A stretch of DNA of 64,000 nucleotides from Glaciecola amylolytica (GTDB lineage Bacteria > Bacteroidota > Bacteroidia > Flavobacteriales_D > Crocinitomicaceae): positions 1,240,001-1,304,000 of the forward strand of contig CP034120.1 in NCBI GenBank assembly GCA_003856375.1, given 5' to 3'. Positions 51,405-62,996 of the stretch are shown here, one piece after another. The notes beneath the pieces were generated by a model. The model saw only the letters and a list, made by a program, of their open reading frames with translations, was not told the DNA's origin and ran no database searches. The position numbers and the translations under genes are program-made. Position 1 is the first letter of the stretch; each line of letters opens with the position of its first letter.

Positions 51405-53771
51405 ATGAAAACACTGAATTTTTCGGCGACAGCCTTTCTATGTATTGGAAGCTGTTTGAGCACCTACGCTCAGGAATTGAGAAAAACAAGTTTGCCTAAA
51501 GGGGCATATTCTCCAACAAAAGAACTACAACTTGAAAGCCAGCAAAAGGTAAACAGAGTTTATCAAAAACTATCAGAAGTTTATGTTATGGACTTTCAGG
51601 GGGCCAAAACAAAAGCTGTTCTCACTGAGATTGAACAAACTGTTTCACAAACACTCAGCAAAGCTTCGTATGTGGATTATTCCAATCAGAAAGCTATTGG
51701 AGACCTACTTTCCCTGCGTCCGGAAGCTTTAAGTGTGGAATTACCCTTCGAAAATCAGATTTTAGTACTTGATTTGGTACAAGCTTCCTTATTCGGAGAT
51801 GATTTCTCTGTCCAATCAAATAATCCGGAAAAAGTTCAGGGAGTGAAACTTGGATTGTACTATCAGGGAACTATTCGTGGTACAACTTCCATGGTCGGAG
51901 TCAGTTTCTTTGAAAATGAATTCAGTGTTTTGATTTCGCGTGATACTCCGGAAGATAAAACGATTGAATGTGGATTCGTTCGTACTGACGGCAATTCAAC
52001 CGGAACGCATATTGTCTATTCGGATGATGATTTGACTTTGAATATTTCACACCCTTGTGGTGCAGAGAGCTTGGATCAGTATCATCAGGCTGTTGAACAA
52101 ATTTCGAATCAGGGTGGAATTCTGGAAGATATGGAGAAAGCTACTTATAAGTGCGTGACCTATTTTTGGGAAACTTCCTATAACCTGTATACTTCGAAAG
52201 GAAGTTCGCAGGCAGTTACCAACTATATGACTTCCCTGTTCAATAACTTCCAGATTATCTATAACAATGAGCAGATCGGGTCGAAATTGAATCAATTATA
52301 CATTTGGACAACACAGGATTCGTACAACAATGATCTGAATACGTTTTCCGCAAACCGAAGCAATTTCGGAGCAAATCTGGCTACGTTGTTTTCAACTACC
52401 GGTGGTGGTGGTGTAGCCTGGCTTGATCAGATTTGCGGAAGCAATCAATATTATAAACATGGATTCTGTGGTTCAATCGGAGGAACAATTCCTGCAGTAC
52501 CAAATTATAGCTGGGCGGTGAATGTATCTGCACATGAGGTTGGGCATAATTTAGGATCGCCTCACACACACGCTTGCAGCTGGACAGGAGGGGCAATTGA
52601 TGGCTGCGGACCGGCTGCCGGTTACAGTGAAGGATGCAACGCTGCGATTCCGTCAAATGGAGGTACGATCATGAGTTACTGTCATTTGAACAGTGTGGGA
52701 ATGAATTTCAGTTTAGGCTTTGGTCCTCAACCCGGAAATCTCATCAGAAGCAGAGTGAACAGCTGCATTACACTAACCTGTGATACGGATGGCGGGTCGA
52801 CATGTACAACAGCTTTTGAACCCAATGAAACTCAGGCTGCCGCTGCGGCAATAACGAGTGGAACAGCGGTTTCAGCTGCAATCGCAACAGCCGGAGACAT
52901 AGATTATTTCAAGATAACAACTTCTGTTGTAACCAATACTGTTTTCAATTTAGTCGGACCTTCAGGTGTGGATTTTGACATGACGATTTACAATAGTGCC
53001 GGTACTCAAATAGGTTCAGGAGCCGGAAGTACGGCAACAGAGTCGGTTACTCTAAACGGACAAGCCGCAGGAACTTATTACGTTAAGATCTTTGGTTACA
53101 ACAATGCTGCAAGTTCAACTTGTTATGCCCTGACGGTAACAGCAACTCCGGTTAACAATTGTGCAACGGCTTATGAGCCGAATAATTCAAGTGCGGCTGC
53201 GGCAACGATTCCTCTTGCTTCTACAATCTCAGCTGCCATTTCTACAAGCACAGATCCGGATTATTACAAAGTGACGACTACTTCAGTTGGAACGCACCAA
53301 TTCAGTTTGGTTGGACCAAGCGGAGTGGATTACGATTTGTATGTTTACAACAGTGTAGGAACTCAGATCGGATCAGGAGTCGGGAGTACGGCAACGGAGA
53401 GTGTTTCAATTACCAATTTAGCAGTTGGAACTTATACGATTCAGGTAATGGGATATAATGGAGCAAATAGTCCAACTTGCTACACTTTGAATGTGGCGAA
53501 GACATCTGCCAGCTTTATGGGAGATCAAACTGCTGAAGCTGCTTATACTGTTTATCCGAATCCGACAAAAGATAAACTTTCTATCAGCTCATCAAATCCA
53601 ACTGAAGTAATGACCGTTCAGGTAATGGATATGAATGGCAAAATGCTTTCGACACACCAATTATCGGGTAATTCGGTCATTGATGTTTCAAATATCAGTA
53701 CCGGAGTTTACTTTGTGAAAATAGTATCTGAAACAGAGAAAGTAACTCAGATGAAATTCATCAAGGAATAA
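51405..53771 (+). CDS. Secreted zinc metalloprotease with PPC domains and T9SS signal
   Basis: A 788-residue protein with a signal peptide (1-23, ending TYAQ), a propeptide-like region to about 240, then a reprolysin-like M12 domain with SAHEVGHNLGSPHTH (about 373-387, H-E-x-x-H-x-x-G-x-x-H) and the Met-turn in TIMSYCH. Two pre-peptidase C-terminal (PPC) beta domains follow at about 467-580 and 584-700, nearly identical to one another (FEPNETQAAAAAI and YEPNNSSAAAATI, both with VGPSGVD). The C-terminal 75 residues are a type A T9SS sorting domain. It is likely secreted to degrade proteins. A strong terminator follows. Confidence 0.92.
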   Translation: MKTLNFSATAFLCIGSCLSTYAQELRKTSLPKGAYSPTKELQLESQQKVNRVYQKLSEVYVMDFQGAKTKAVLTEIEQTVSQTLSKASYVDYSNQKAIGDLLSLRPEALSVELPFENQILVLDLVQASLFGDDFSVQSNNPEKVQGVKLGLYYQGTIRGTTSMVGVSFFENEFSVLISRDTPEDKTIECGFVRTDGNSTGTHIVYSDDDLTLNISHPCGAESLDQYHQAVEQISNQGGILEDMEKATYKCVTYFWETSYNLYTSKGSSQAVTNYMTSLFNNFQIIYNNEQIGSKLNQLYIWTTQDSYNNDLNTFSANRSNFGANLATLFSTTGGGGVAWLDQICGSNQYYKHGFCGSIGGTIPAVPNYSWAVNVSAHEVGHNLGSPHTHACSWTGGAIDGCGPAAGYSEGCNAAIPSNGGTIMSYCHLNSVGMNFSLGFGPQPGNLIRSRVNSCITLTCDTDGGSTCTTAFEPNETQAAAAAITSGTAVSAAIATAGDIDYFKITTSVVTNTVFNLVGPSGVDFDMTIYNSAGTQIGSGAGSTATESVTLNGQAAGTYYVKIFGYNNAASSTCYALTVTATPVNNCATAYEPNNSSAAAATIPLASTISAAISTSTDPDYYKVTTTSVGTHQFSLVGPSGVDYDLYVYNSVGTQIGSGVGSTATESVSITNLAVGTYTIQVMGYNGANSPTCYTLNVAKTSASFMGDQTAEAAYTVYPNPTKDKLSISSSNPTEVMTVQVMDMNGKMLSTHQLSGNSVIDVSNISTGVYFVKIVSETEKVTQMKFIKE

Positions 53772-53796
53772 TGTGTGTGATTCACTAAAAAATCAA

Positions 53797-53829
53797 AAGA
53801 GGCTGTTCATTCCGGACAGCCTCTTTTTT
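53797..53829 (+). terminator. Intrinsic terminator after metalloprotease
   Basis: AAGAGGCTGT (53797-53806) and ACAGCCTCTT (53816-53825) form a perfect stem followed by TTTTT. Confidence 0.92.
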
Positions 53830-53833
53830 GTTT

Positions 53834-53932
53834 GAAGATTTTACGGATAAAGACATCCGGTATTGTGCGAATATCGGTTCAATGAAGTTCACTTCTTCAA
53901 AAGGCCCGAATAAATTCTTCAAAACTGATTAA
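53834..53932 (+). pseudogene. C-terminal msrB remnant
   Basis: In one frame the 33 codons read EDFTDKDIRYCANIGSMKF and then TSSKGPNKFFKTD before a stop. This aligns with the end of the intact MsrB at 50598 (EGFTDKDTRHCVNTSSIQF, then YPSKDLDKLPKV), including the catalytic-Cys position. No start or upstream part exists; the piece begins right after the metalloprotease terminator. It is a relic of a duplicated msrB. Confidence 0.8.
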
Positions 53933-54083
53933 ATATTTAGGTGTTTTTTAGCTCAATCGGGTAATGGAAAAACAGGTTTGGTTGACGTGTTTATTAGTTT
54001 GTTTTCAAGCATAATACTTGCGTTTTTCCTTGGATGCAGGGCTTTCATTTGGTATATTGGATCGACACATTTAAATTAAAAAA

Positions 54084-55397
54084 ATGAAAAAAAAACCATT
54101 ATTCCTGATTTTAGGACTTGCTTTAGCGTCCTTTTCATTCGGACAAACTGTTTCCGATGATTTCACCTGGGTCCCAACCGATTCAACCAACTCTGCCACG
54201 AGTCAAGCATTCAATTTTTGTGCTAATCAAACAGTTACTTACACTGTTTCCTCTTCCGGTATCGGTTTTTGGAATGCGACCTCAAATACTCCGACTTTGT
54301 CCGGAATGATCATGCCCGCTACGATTCTTTCAACGGTAACTACGGTTCCGATGAATTTTGCGTTTTCTCAATCAGTATGTAACTTGCGAATCCATTTTAC
54401 GGATCTGGATGATAATGCAGGGATAGATGCCGAAAGCTTAAGTTCAATTTCTCCTGCATACAATAATCTTACGGGAGGTTTGACAGATCCCGGATCATCT
54501 TCTACTGCAGTTGTTTCTCCTGCAAACAACGGGGCAGGGTGGATTGAATGGAATGGACCTGTTACCGGGGTTTCATTTATTTATAACCGAGCAAGAGGCT
54601 GTGGATTGATTATCGACTCGATTCAATTTGATTGTTGTTCAGTATGTAATTGCAATCATCTGGCTTCAGTTGTTAGCTTTGGAAACGTTTCTCCAAGTGG
54701 ATTTGCGTCACCTACCATTAATCTGAATAGTAATGGAGTTGCTGTTCGCTCAATCAGTGTTGAATTACCAACGTACGTTTCAAAAGCAGATTTTAATTGT
54801 TTGAAATGTGATCTGGCTAATCAGGGAAGCTACGGAACAATCTTGAGTGCACAGGCTATTTCCGGCACAGCAGGAGTTCTTTATGATCCGATGTCGCTAG
54901 GATACTCACGAACCATTCGTTGGGATTTTCCAACTCCGACCGTTGTCAACCAAAATGTTCAGCTGAACTTAAGATTTCCACCTGTTCTGGAATTGAGCTG
55001 CTGTAAAAACCTGGTTGATTACTGTTTGAATGTTGTATTCAGAAACGAAGATTGTACTTCTTGTGAATATGATCTTTGTACGAAAACAGCACAATCCCGT
55101 GCAGAAACAGAGGATAACCATTCGAAATTAAATGACGGGGAAATGCTGTCCAAGCAAACAGATCTTTTCAACCTCATTCCGAATCCTGCAAAAAGTAAAG
55201 TAGAAATTGCACTTTCTGACAAATCACTAGTTGGCGGCGAGGTTATTTTCACGAATATGTCGGGGATGAAAGTGATGGAAGCAAAAGTGAATCGTGCAAA
55301 AGAAACAATTGATGTTTCCGGACTTTCTTCAGGATCTTATTTAGTTGTAATCAGCAATAACGGTAAAAGTTATACGAAAACACTGATTATACAATAA
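54084..55397 (+). CDS. T9SS-exported protein, 437 aa
   Basis: A 437-residue protein with a signal peptide (1-20, ending FSFGQ). The N-terminal beta domain (about 25-190) has FNFCANQTVTYTVSSSGIGFWNA and CNLRIHFTDLDDNAGID, and a Cys-rich segment follows (LIIDSIQFDCCSVCNC). The middle (about 190-340) is another beta domain. The last 75 residues (LFNLIPNPAKSKVEIAL ... SGMKVMEAKV ... LSSGSYLVVI) are a T9SS type A sorting domain. Function unknown; surface or secreted. Confidence 0.85.
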   Translation: MKKKPLFLILGLALASFSFGQTVSDDFTWVPTDSTNSATSQAFNFCANQTVTYTVSSSGIGFWNATSNTPTLSGMIMPATILSTVTTVPMNFAFSQSVCNLRIHFTDLDDNAGIDAESLSSISPAYNNLTGGLTDPGSSSTAVVSPANNGAGWIEWNGPVTGVSFIYNRARGCGLIIDSIQFDCCSVCNCNHLASVVSFGNVSPSGFASPTINLNSNGVAVRSISVELPTYVSKADFNCLKCDLANQGSYGTILSAQAISGTAGVLYDPMSLGYSRTIRWDFPTPTVVNQNVQLNLRFPPVLELSCCKNLVDYCLNVVFRNEDCTSCEYDLCTKTAQSRAETEDNHSKLNDGEMLSKQTDLFNLIPNPAKSKVEIALSDKSLVGGEVIFTNMSGMKVMEAKVNRAKETIDVSGLSSGSYLVVISNNGKSYTKTLIIQ

Positions 55398-55414
55398 CGA
55401 AAGATGTTTGTATA

Positions 55415-55449
55415 AAAATGACCGGTCAGTAATATGGCCGGTCATTTTT
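55415..55449 (+). terminator. Intrinsic terminator after T9SS protein
   Basis: AAAATGACCGG (55415-55425) and CCGGTCATTTT (55438-55448) form a perfect stem with a T tail. Confidence 0.92.
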
Positions 55450-55657
55450 GTTTTAAGTATAAACATTCACAATACTCTTGCTTCGATGCAATGTTGATTT
55501 ATGAAGAGTATGTAATCTGCGTTCACCTTTGGTGAGTCAGCGGTATCAGCGGGCCATTAAAAAAATCACCTTTGTTTTCGGACAGTACCAGAGAATAATA
55601 AGTTGATGTATAAATCCGGAATGAAAGTCCCGAGAAGAACGATGAGCTAAATCTGTT

Positions 55658-56560
55658 CTATGCAGGAATTTTCAAGGTTTGCCCGATACGAATCAGGTAA
55701 GATCTCAAATTGTTTGCTTTCTTGATTTTTGCCGGAGTAGTGTGATACTTTTCGGCTATTTGCGACATCGTATCTCCCTGTTTCACCGTGTATCGTTTAT
55801 AACGTACAGCAGGAACTGCTTTCGTATTTGGAGTGCTGGCTAACACAAACATCATTTCAGCATCTTTCTGAGCCACCTCAGCAAGCGTTATTGTGCTTCC
55901 GATTTGCGGATCGTAGTATTTATAGAAATGCTGTTGAATGTTTATTGCATTGGTCACCGTATCCAATTTCACTCCGTTCCAATCATAACATTGTAAAACG
56001 TTGTCATTGAATTCCAATAGTTTCACCGGAATCATCGTCGAATGCAATCGGTGCATACGCGGACATTGTTTTTGAACTGCAGATAATCCGCCACCTGCCG
56101 AGCCACGGCTGTCGACATGCATATAACATCTTCCGTCTAAACTGGGACCAACTACTGCTGTCCAATAAACGGTTAAAGTCGAGGGATCAATCTGAATGTA
56201 TAATTTCTTTAAATCGGAACTGAATCCTTTGCTGCGAACTTCTGCTAATCCGGCATTAATCTTATCATTTAAATAACCTCCGAAATTGTCCATTCTTCTG
56301 CGGTTGAAAGAATGCAGCGCATCATAAACATAAGGTTGCCCAAGTGCGGTGTATGAATCTGAGATGATCTGATCGTTCTCTCCAAGTTGAATGGTATCCG
56401 GATTGTATTTCTGAAAAACTGGAACTTCGAGCACTTTTTTGGATGGAGCAATTACAATGGCAGAATCTAATGATTCAACTTCCGGGATGCTGTCCGATTG
56501 CGCGTAAAGCGTTTGACTACTAATCAGAATACTTAGAAAAATGAATTTAATACCAGTCAC
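55658..56560 (-). CDS. Secreted LysM-domain protein
   Basis: A 300-residue protein with a signal peptide (1-20, ending LYAQ). A long central region (about 60-240) includes LDGRCYMHVDSRGSAGGG and is not recognised. The last 46 residues are a LysM domain: YTVKQGDTMSQIAEKYHTTP and then AKIKKANNLRS with RIGQTLKIPA. LysM binds peptidoglycan, so the protein is probably held on the cell wall in the periplasm. It is transcribed alone. Confidence 0.85.
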   Translation of the reverse strand: MTGIKFIFLSILISSQTLYAQSDSIPEVESLDSAIVIAPSKKVLEVPVFQKYNPDTIQLGENDQIISDSYTALGQPYVYDALHSFNRRRMDNFGGYLNDKINAGLAEVRSKGFSSDLKKLYIQIDPSTLTVYWTAVVGPSLDGRCYMHVDSRGSAGGGLSAVQKQCPRMHRLHSTMIPVKLLEFNDNVLQCYDWNGVKLDTVTNAINIQQHFYKYYDPQIGSTITLAEVAQKDAEMMFVLASTPNTKAVPAVRYKRYTVKQGDTMSQIAEKYHTTPAKIKKANNLRSYLIRIGQTLKIPA

Positions 56561-56791
56561 TTTTGTTTATTTCTATATTAATGCGCCTAAATTTAACAAG
56601 TTACATTGGTTTTTTAAAAAAAAGATAGCTGAATAGACGAATAAATCCTATAAATTCTGTTAAATGGGGGATTAATCATCAGCAATTCAGGATTATTCAT
56701 GAAAGAATAACGCTTTTCGTGAGAAATCGCAATGTAAAAGCATGGATTCGGATTAGTGTGCCGTTCAAATCATTTTTCCTAATTTCGAACC

Positions 56792-57643
56792 ATGCAGGAT
56801 TTCAAAGAACTTACCGCGGTTTGGTGCGACAATTTAAAAGAGATTTATTCTGAGAGAGAAGCCCGGAATATCCTGCTGTTTGCTCTTGAAGATGTTTTCG
56901 AATTCAATAGGTCTGCATTGCTTGTTTCCAGTGAAATCAACCTTTCAGAAAACCAGGCTGAACAATTGAATGAAATAGCGGATCGTTTAAAAACAGGAGA
57001 GCCTTACCAATATATTGTTGGTTTCACGTATTTCGACGATCTGAAAATTACCGTTGCTCCGGGAGTTTTGATTCCACGTCCTGAAACGGAAGAATTAGTG
57101 GTGTGGATCGATGAAAGTATTCAGCACCGGGGAAATCAGCGGATGGAGGATTGGTGTACCGGTTCCGGATGCATTGCCTTAGCGCTTAAAAACCGAAACA
57201 AGGGTTCTGAGGTGTCGGCTTATGATATTTCGGAGGAAGCACTGGAAATTTCAAAACGCAATGCGGAAGAATTGAATCTGGAAGTTCTGTTTTCAAGGAA
57301 GGATGCTTTGAATCCGTTTGCGGAAGAGAAAGTAGATGTGATTGTTTCAAATCCACCTTACATTCCCTGGAAGGAAAAGAAAGAAATGCATCAAAATGTA
57401 ACCGAATTTGAACCCGATCTGGCATTGTTTGTTCCGAATGACGACCCATTGTTGTTTTATCGATCGATTGCAAATTATGCTTCAAAAACATTGTCGGAAG
57501 AAGGATTGCTGTTTTTTGAATTGCATGAAAACTATGCTTCGGAAACAAAAGAAATGGTGGAACAAATCGGATTCTCTTCGGTAGAGATCAAGACCGATCT
57601 GCAAGGAAAACAACGGATGTTGAAAGCTCAATGGAAACTGTGA
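56792..57643 (+). CDS. prmC: Release factor glutamine methyltransferase PrmC
   Basis: A 283-residue protein of normal PrmC length. IPRPETEELV (94-103), the SAM loop DWCTGSGCIAL (120-130) and the NPPY motif at 187-190 identify the enzyme that methylates the Gln of the GGQ motif in release factors RF1/RF2. A TAATTTCG element lies 15-20 bases before the start. The next gene follows after 51 bases. Confidence 0.95.
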   Translation: MQDFKELTAVWCDNLKEIYSEREARNILLFALEDVFEFNRSALLVSSEINLSENQAEQLNEIADRLKTGEPYQYIVGFTYFDDLKITVAPGVLIPRPETEELVVWIDESIQHRGNQRMEDWCTGSGCIALALKNRNKGSEVSAYDISEEALEISKRNAEELNLEVLFSRKDALNPFAEEKVDVIVSNPPYIPWKEKKEMHQNVTEFEPDLALFVPNDDPLLFYRSIANYASKTLSEEGLLFFELHENYASETKEMVEQIGFSSVEIKTDLQGKQRMLKAQWKL

Positions 57644-57694
57644 TTTTATTCGTTGAATTTGTATCTTTCAGAAAGTTAAAAAGGAGTCAAAAGC

Positions 57695-58129
57695 ATGTCA
57701 GATAAACCAATTGTCAAAGAGTATTCAAACGGAGAAATAACCATTGTCTGGAAGCCTGAGAGTTGTATTCACTCTACTGTTTGCTGGAAAAAAGCAACCG
57801 GTTTGCCCAATGTGTTTCAACCGAATACGAAACCGTGGATTAAGGTTGATGGAGCAACAACTGAAGAAATCAAAAATCAGGTGGATAAATGTCCGAGCGG
57901 AGCTTTGAGTTACATCTTGAAAGAAAGCCGGCAAACGGAAGTGGACGTCTCTCATGTAGTGGAAACTTTGCCGAACGGCCCTTTGATGGTTTATGGAAAT
58001 ATTACGGTGAAACACGCCGGAATGGAAGAGCAAAAGATTTCTAAGGTGACTGCATTTTGCAGATGTGGAGCTTCATCCAATAAGCCGTATTGCGATGGAA
58101 CGCATGTGAAGATTCATTTTTCGGATTAG
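57695..58129 (+). CDS. Fused ferredoxin-like (Fer4_19) and CDGSH iron-sulfur protein
   Basis: A 144-residue protein of two domains. Residues 1-75 match the monocluster ferredoxin-like Fer4_19 family: WKPESCIHSTVCWKKATGLP and later VDKCPSGALSYI supply the Cys. Residues 110-143 form a CDGSH domain: AFCRCGASSNKPYCDGTHVKIHF, with three Cys and one His to hold a 2Fe-2S cluster. The fusion is known in other bacteria. It probably moves electrons or clusters in the cytoplasm. Confidence 0.9.
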   Translation: MSDKPIVKEYSNGEITIVWKPESCIHSTVCWKKATGLPNVFQPNTKPWIKVDGATTEEIKNQVDKCPSGALSYILKESRQTEVDVSHVVETLPNGPLMVYGNITVKHAGMEEQKISKVTAFCRCGASSNKPYCDGTHVKIHFSD

Positions 58130-58348
58130 TGGATGATCTTTTCGGATGTAGACGTAATATTACGTCCGGATGATTACTCCCCATTTTGGATTGATTTGGA
58201 ATTTTTCCTTATGAATAGCGACTTTTTCTGGAATAGAATATTTTCCTTCGATTGCATATATGGACGTAATATTGCGGAATTACGCCCACTTTTAGCTTCA
58301 CTTTTGATGCTTGGCAAGTATCATGAACTCTTTTACCTTTTGTCCTGA
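58130..58348. other. Spacer with a perfect 16-bp palindrome
   Basis: GACGTAATATTACGTC (58151-58166) is a perfect palindrome. A related GGACGTAATATTGCG occurs at about 58261-58275. No gene is convincing; open frames here run on into the tandem repeats. Confidence 0.55.
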
Positions 58349-58600
58349 TCAAAAGCTTCGCTTGTCCCTCGATACTGCCGCACTAACGTTTGTTGTGTCT
58401 CAGTCTTCAAAAGCTTCGCTTGTCCCTTGTTACTGCCGCACTAACGTTTGTTGTAACTCGGTCTTCAAAAGCTTCGCTTGTCCCTCGTTACTGCCGCACT
58501 AACGTTTGTTGTAACTCGGTCTTCAAAAGCTTCGCTTGTCTCTCGACACTGCCGCACTGACGTTTGTTGTAACTCGGTCTTCAAAAGCTTTGCTTTTTCT
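58349..58600 (+). repeat. 58-bp tandem repeat, four copies and a partial fifth
   Basis: Copies at 58349-58406, 58407-58464, 58465-58522 and 58523-58580 start TCAAAAGCTTCGCTTGTC and end CTCGGTCT or CTCAGTCT; a partial fifth begins at 58581. They differ at a few positions only. The unit is not a multiple of three, so it does not encode a repeated peptide. It ends just before the RluA-type gene, with TATCTTTG at about 58602 as a possible -7 element. Confidence 0.9.
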
Positions 58601-58628
58601 TATCTTTGCGCTCCAGTTCTAAAAAGAC

Positions 58629-60314
58629 ATGTCAGCAGCAAATTCAAAATTCATTTCCTTTCATTCAGATGTGTCACAAATCTCCCGACCTGAAAAATTC
58701 ACCTTCCCTTTTTATTACGAGCCTCACGAATTAGCCTTGATTGCGATGAAACAGCTTCAGGAGTATCTGGAGAATCAGAGCGATTTGAATCATAATTTTG
58801 GCTTGAATGAAGAGCAGGAAGGTTTGGTGATCGGGAAGATGTTTGGTGTTTTGGTAGTTGAAAATAAAGCTGGAGAAGTAGGGTTTTTGGCAGCATTTTC
58901 AGGAAAACTGGCCGACTCGAATGATCATGCTTACTTTGTTCCTCCGGTATTTGATTTACTGGATTCTCAAGGATTTTTCCGAAAAGAGGAAGTGTTGATT
59001 AACGATGTGACAGTGGCTATTTCCGAACTGGAAAAAAATGAAAATTACCACAAAGCAAAATCAGACCTGAAAGAAGCGGAATTGACTTATTCGACACAGC
59101 TTCAGAAGCATAAGAAAGAAATCAAGCAAGGAAAGGAAGACCGGAAGCAAATTCGCGAAAAAGCAAATTCGGAATTGAAAGCAGAGGAGTTGGAAAACCT
59201 TCTGGAAGAATTGAGAAAGCAATCGATCAAAGAACAATATTTCCTGAAAGATTTTAATGATTTGAACAAGACAAAAATTGAAGCATTAAGAACCGAACTT
59301 GCTGTTTTTGACAAGCAATTGGAGGACTTGAAGGAAAAGCGGAAAAGTATGTCGAATGCCCTTCAGAAAGACATTTTTGATTCGTATTACTTTCTGAATT
59401 CAAGAAAAGAGAAAAGAAGTTTACAAAGCATTTTTCAAAATACCATTGATCACAAACCGCCGGCAGGAGCGGGGGAATGTGCAGCTCCGAAATTGTTGGA
59501 GTTTGCGTTCGAACATGATTTTAAACCACTTTGCTTAGGCGAATTCTGGTGGGGAGCCTCTCCGAAATCCGAAATCCGGGTTCACAAACAAGTGTATCCG
59601 GCCTGCAGAGGGAAATGCGAGCCGATTTTGGGCCATATGCTGGAAGGAATTGAAACAGACGAGAATCCGATGTTGCAGAATCCGGCAGAAAACAAAGAAT
59701 TGGAAATTGTTTTCGAAGATGATTATTTGATAGTGGTGAACAAGCCGGCCGAATTTTTATCCGTTCCGGGGAAAAACATTGAAGATTCTGTTTACACAAG
59801 AATGAAAATCAAGTATCCGGATGCTACAGGTCCCTTGATCGTTCATCGCCTGGACATGTCCACTTCCGGAATTCTGGTTTTGGCGAAAGACAAAAAAGTG
59901 CATTTCCATTTGCAGAAGCAATTTATCAAACGCAACGTACAAAAAAGATACGTGGCTCTGTTGGATGGCATTGTTACAGAAGATAACGGAACGATTGATC
60001 TTCCTTTGCGGGTAGATTTGGATGACAGACCCAGACAATTGGTTTGTTATGAACATGGAAAACGTGCTGTCACCAAATGGGAAGTAGTCGAACGAAGAAC
60101 GAATCAAACATTGATTTACTTCTATCCGATTACCGGGCGAACACACCAATTGCGGGTTCATGCAGCACATGTTTTGGGTTTGAACGCTCCGATCATTGGA
60201 GATGATTTGTACGGGAAAAGAGAATCCAGACTGCATTTGCACGCTCAGTTTTTACAATTTACCCATCCGATAACAAAAGAAGCTATAAAGATTAAAGTGG
60301 ACGCGGATTTCTAG
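58629..60314 (+). CDS. RluA-family pseudouridine synthase with coiled-coil extension
   Basis: A 561-residue protein, nearly twice the size of plain RluA. Residues 1-140 hold an unassigned domain (FISFHSDVSQISRPEKFTF), and about 140-270 is a long charged coiled coil (KLKEELEKLR-like, with EELENLLEELRKQ). The catalytic domain (about 355-561) has PLIVHRLDMSTSGILVLAKD, with the catalytic Asp near residue 409, and PITGRTHQLRVHAAHV. It converts uridine to pseudouridine in rRNA or tRNA; the target is unknown. The 58-bp repeats lie just upstream. Confidence 0.9.
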   Translation: MSAANSKFISFHSDVSQISRPEKFTFPFYYEPHELALIAMKQLQEYLENQSDLNHNFGLNEEQEGLVIGKMFGVLVVENKAGEVGFLAAFSGKLADSNDHAYFVPPVFDLLDSQGFFRKEEVLINDVTVAISELEKNENYHKAKSDLKEAELTYSTQLQKHKKEIKQGKEDRKQIREKANSELKAEELENLLEELRKQSIKEQYFLKDFNDLNKTKIEALRTELAVFDKQLEDLKEKRKSMSNALQKDIFDSYYFLNSRKEKRSLQSIFQNTIDHKPPAGAGECAAPKLLEFAFEHDFKPLCLGEFWWGASPKSEIRVHKQVYPACRGKCEPILGHMLEGIETDENPMLQNPAENKELEIVFEDDYLIVVNKPAEFLSVPGKNIEDSVYTRMKIKYPDATGPLIVHRLDMSTSGILVLAKDKKVHFHLQKQFIKRNVQKRYVALLDGIVTEDNGTIDLPLRVDLDDRPRQLVCYEHGKRAVTKWEVVERRTNQTLIYFYPITGRTHQLRVHAAHVLGLNAPIIGDDLYGKRESRLHLHAQFLQFTHPITKEAIKIKVDADF

Positions 60315-62741
<2,427 letters not shown>

Positions 62742-62796
62742 GAGACAAAGTTACGAATGAACATACCTTTTAAGCTTAAATAAAGGACAAAATTTG

Positions 62797-62819
62797 TTCT
62801 AGGGTTTATAACCCTAGAA
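62797..62819. promoter_or_regulatory. Perfect 10-bp inverted repeat upstream of dapA
   Basis: TTCTAGGGTT-TAT-AACCCTAGAA lies about 180 bases before dapA and 55 bases upstream of the start of the divergent 62412-62741 gene. It may be an operator. Confidence 0.5.
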
Positions 62820-62957
62820 GGGTGTCGCCAAACAAAACGAGTATATTATCGTATGCGTCCGCGCGAAACAAAATCAGCAATCAGATACCTTTTGTTATGA
62901 ATTTTAACGTTCTGAAATATTTTATTTTCGACTGTAATGAATCGCTTGAAAAATCCG

Positions 62958-62965
62958 TAATTTTG
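62958..62965 (+). promoter_or_regulatory. -7 element of dapA
   Basis: TAATTTTG matches TAnnTTTG exactly, 31 bases before the start codon at 62997. Confidence 0.6.
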
Positions 62966-62996
62966 TTTGACTTTTTAAGCAATTAAAACAAAAGGA

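Noticed and set aside
58349-58600. CRISPR array
   Set aside because: Copies are directly joined with no unique spacers, and no cas genes are in the window.
58133-58693. Three short open frames through the 58-bp repeats
   Set aside because: The 58-base period shifts frame with each copy, so no repeated peptide is encoded; they are chance frames.
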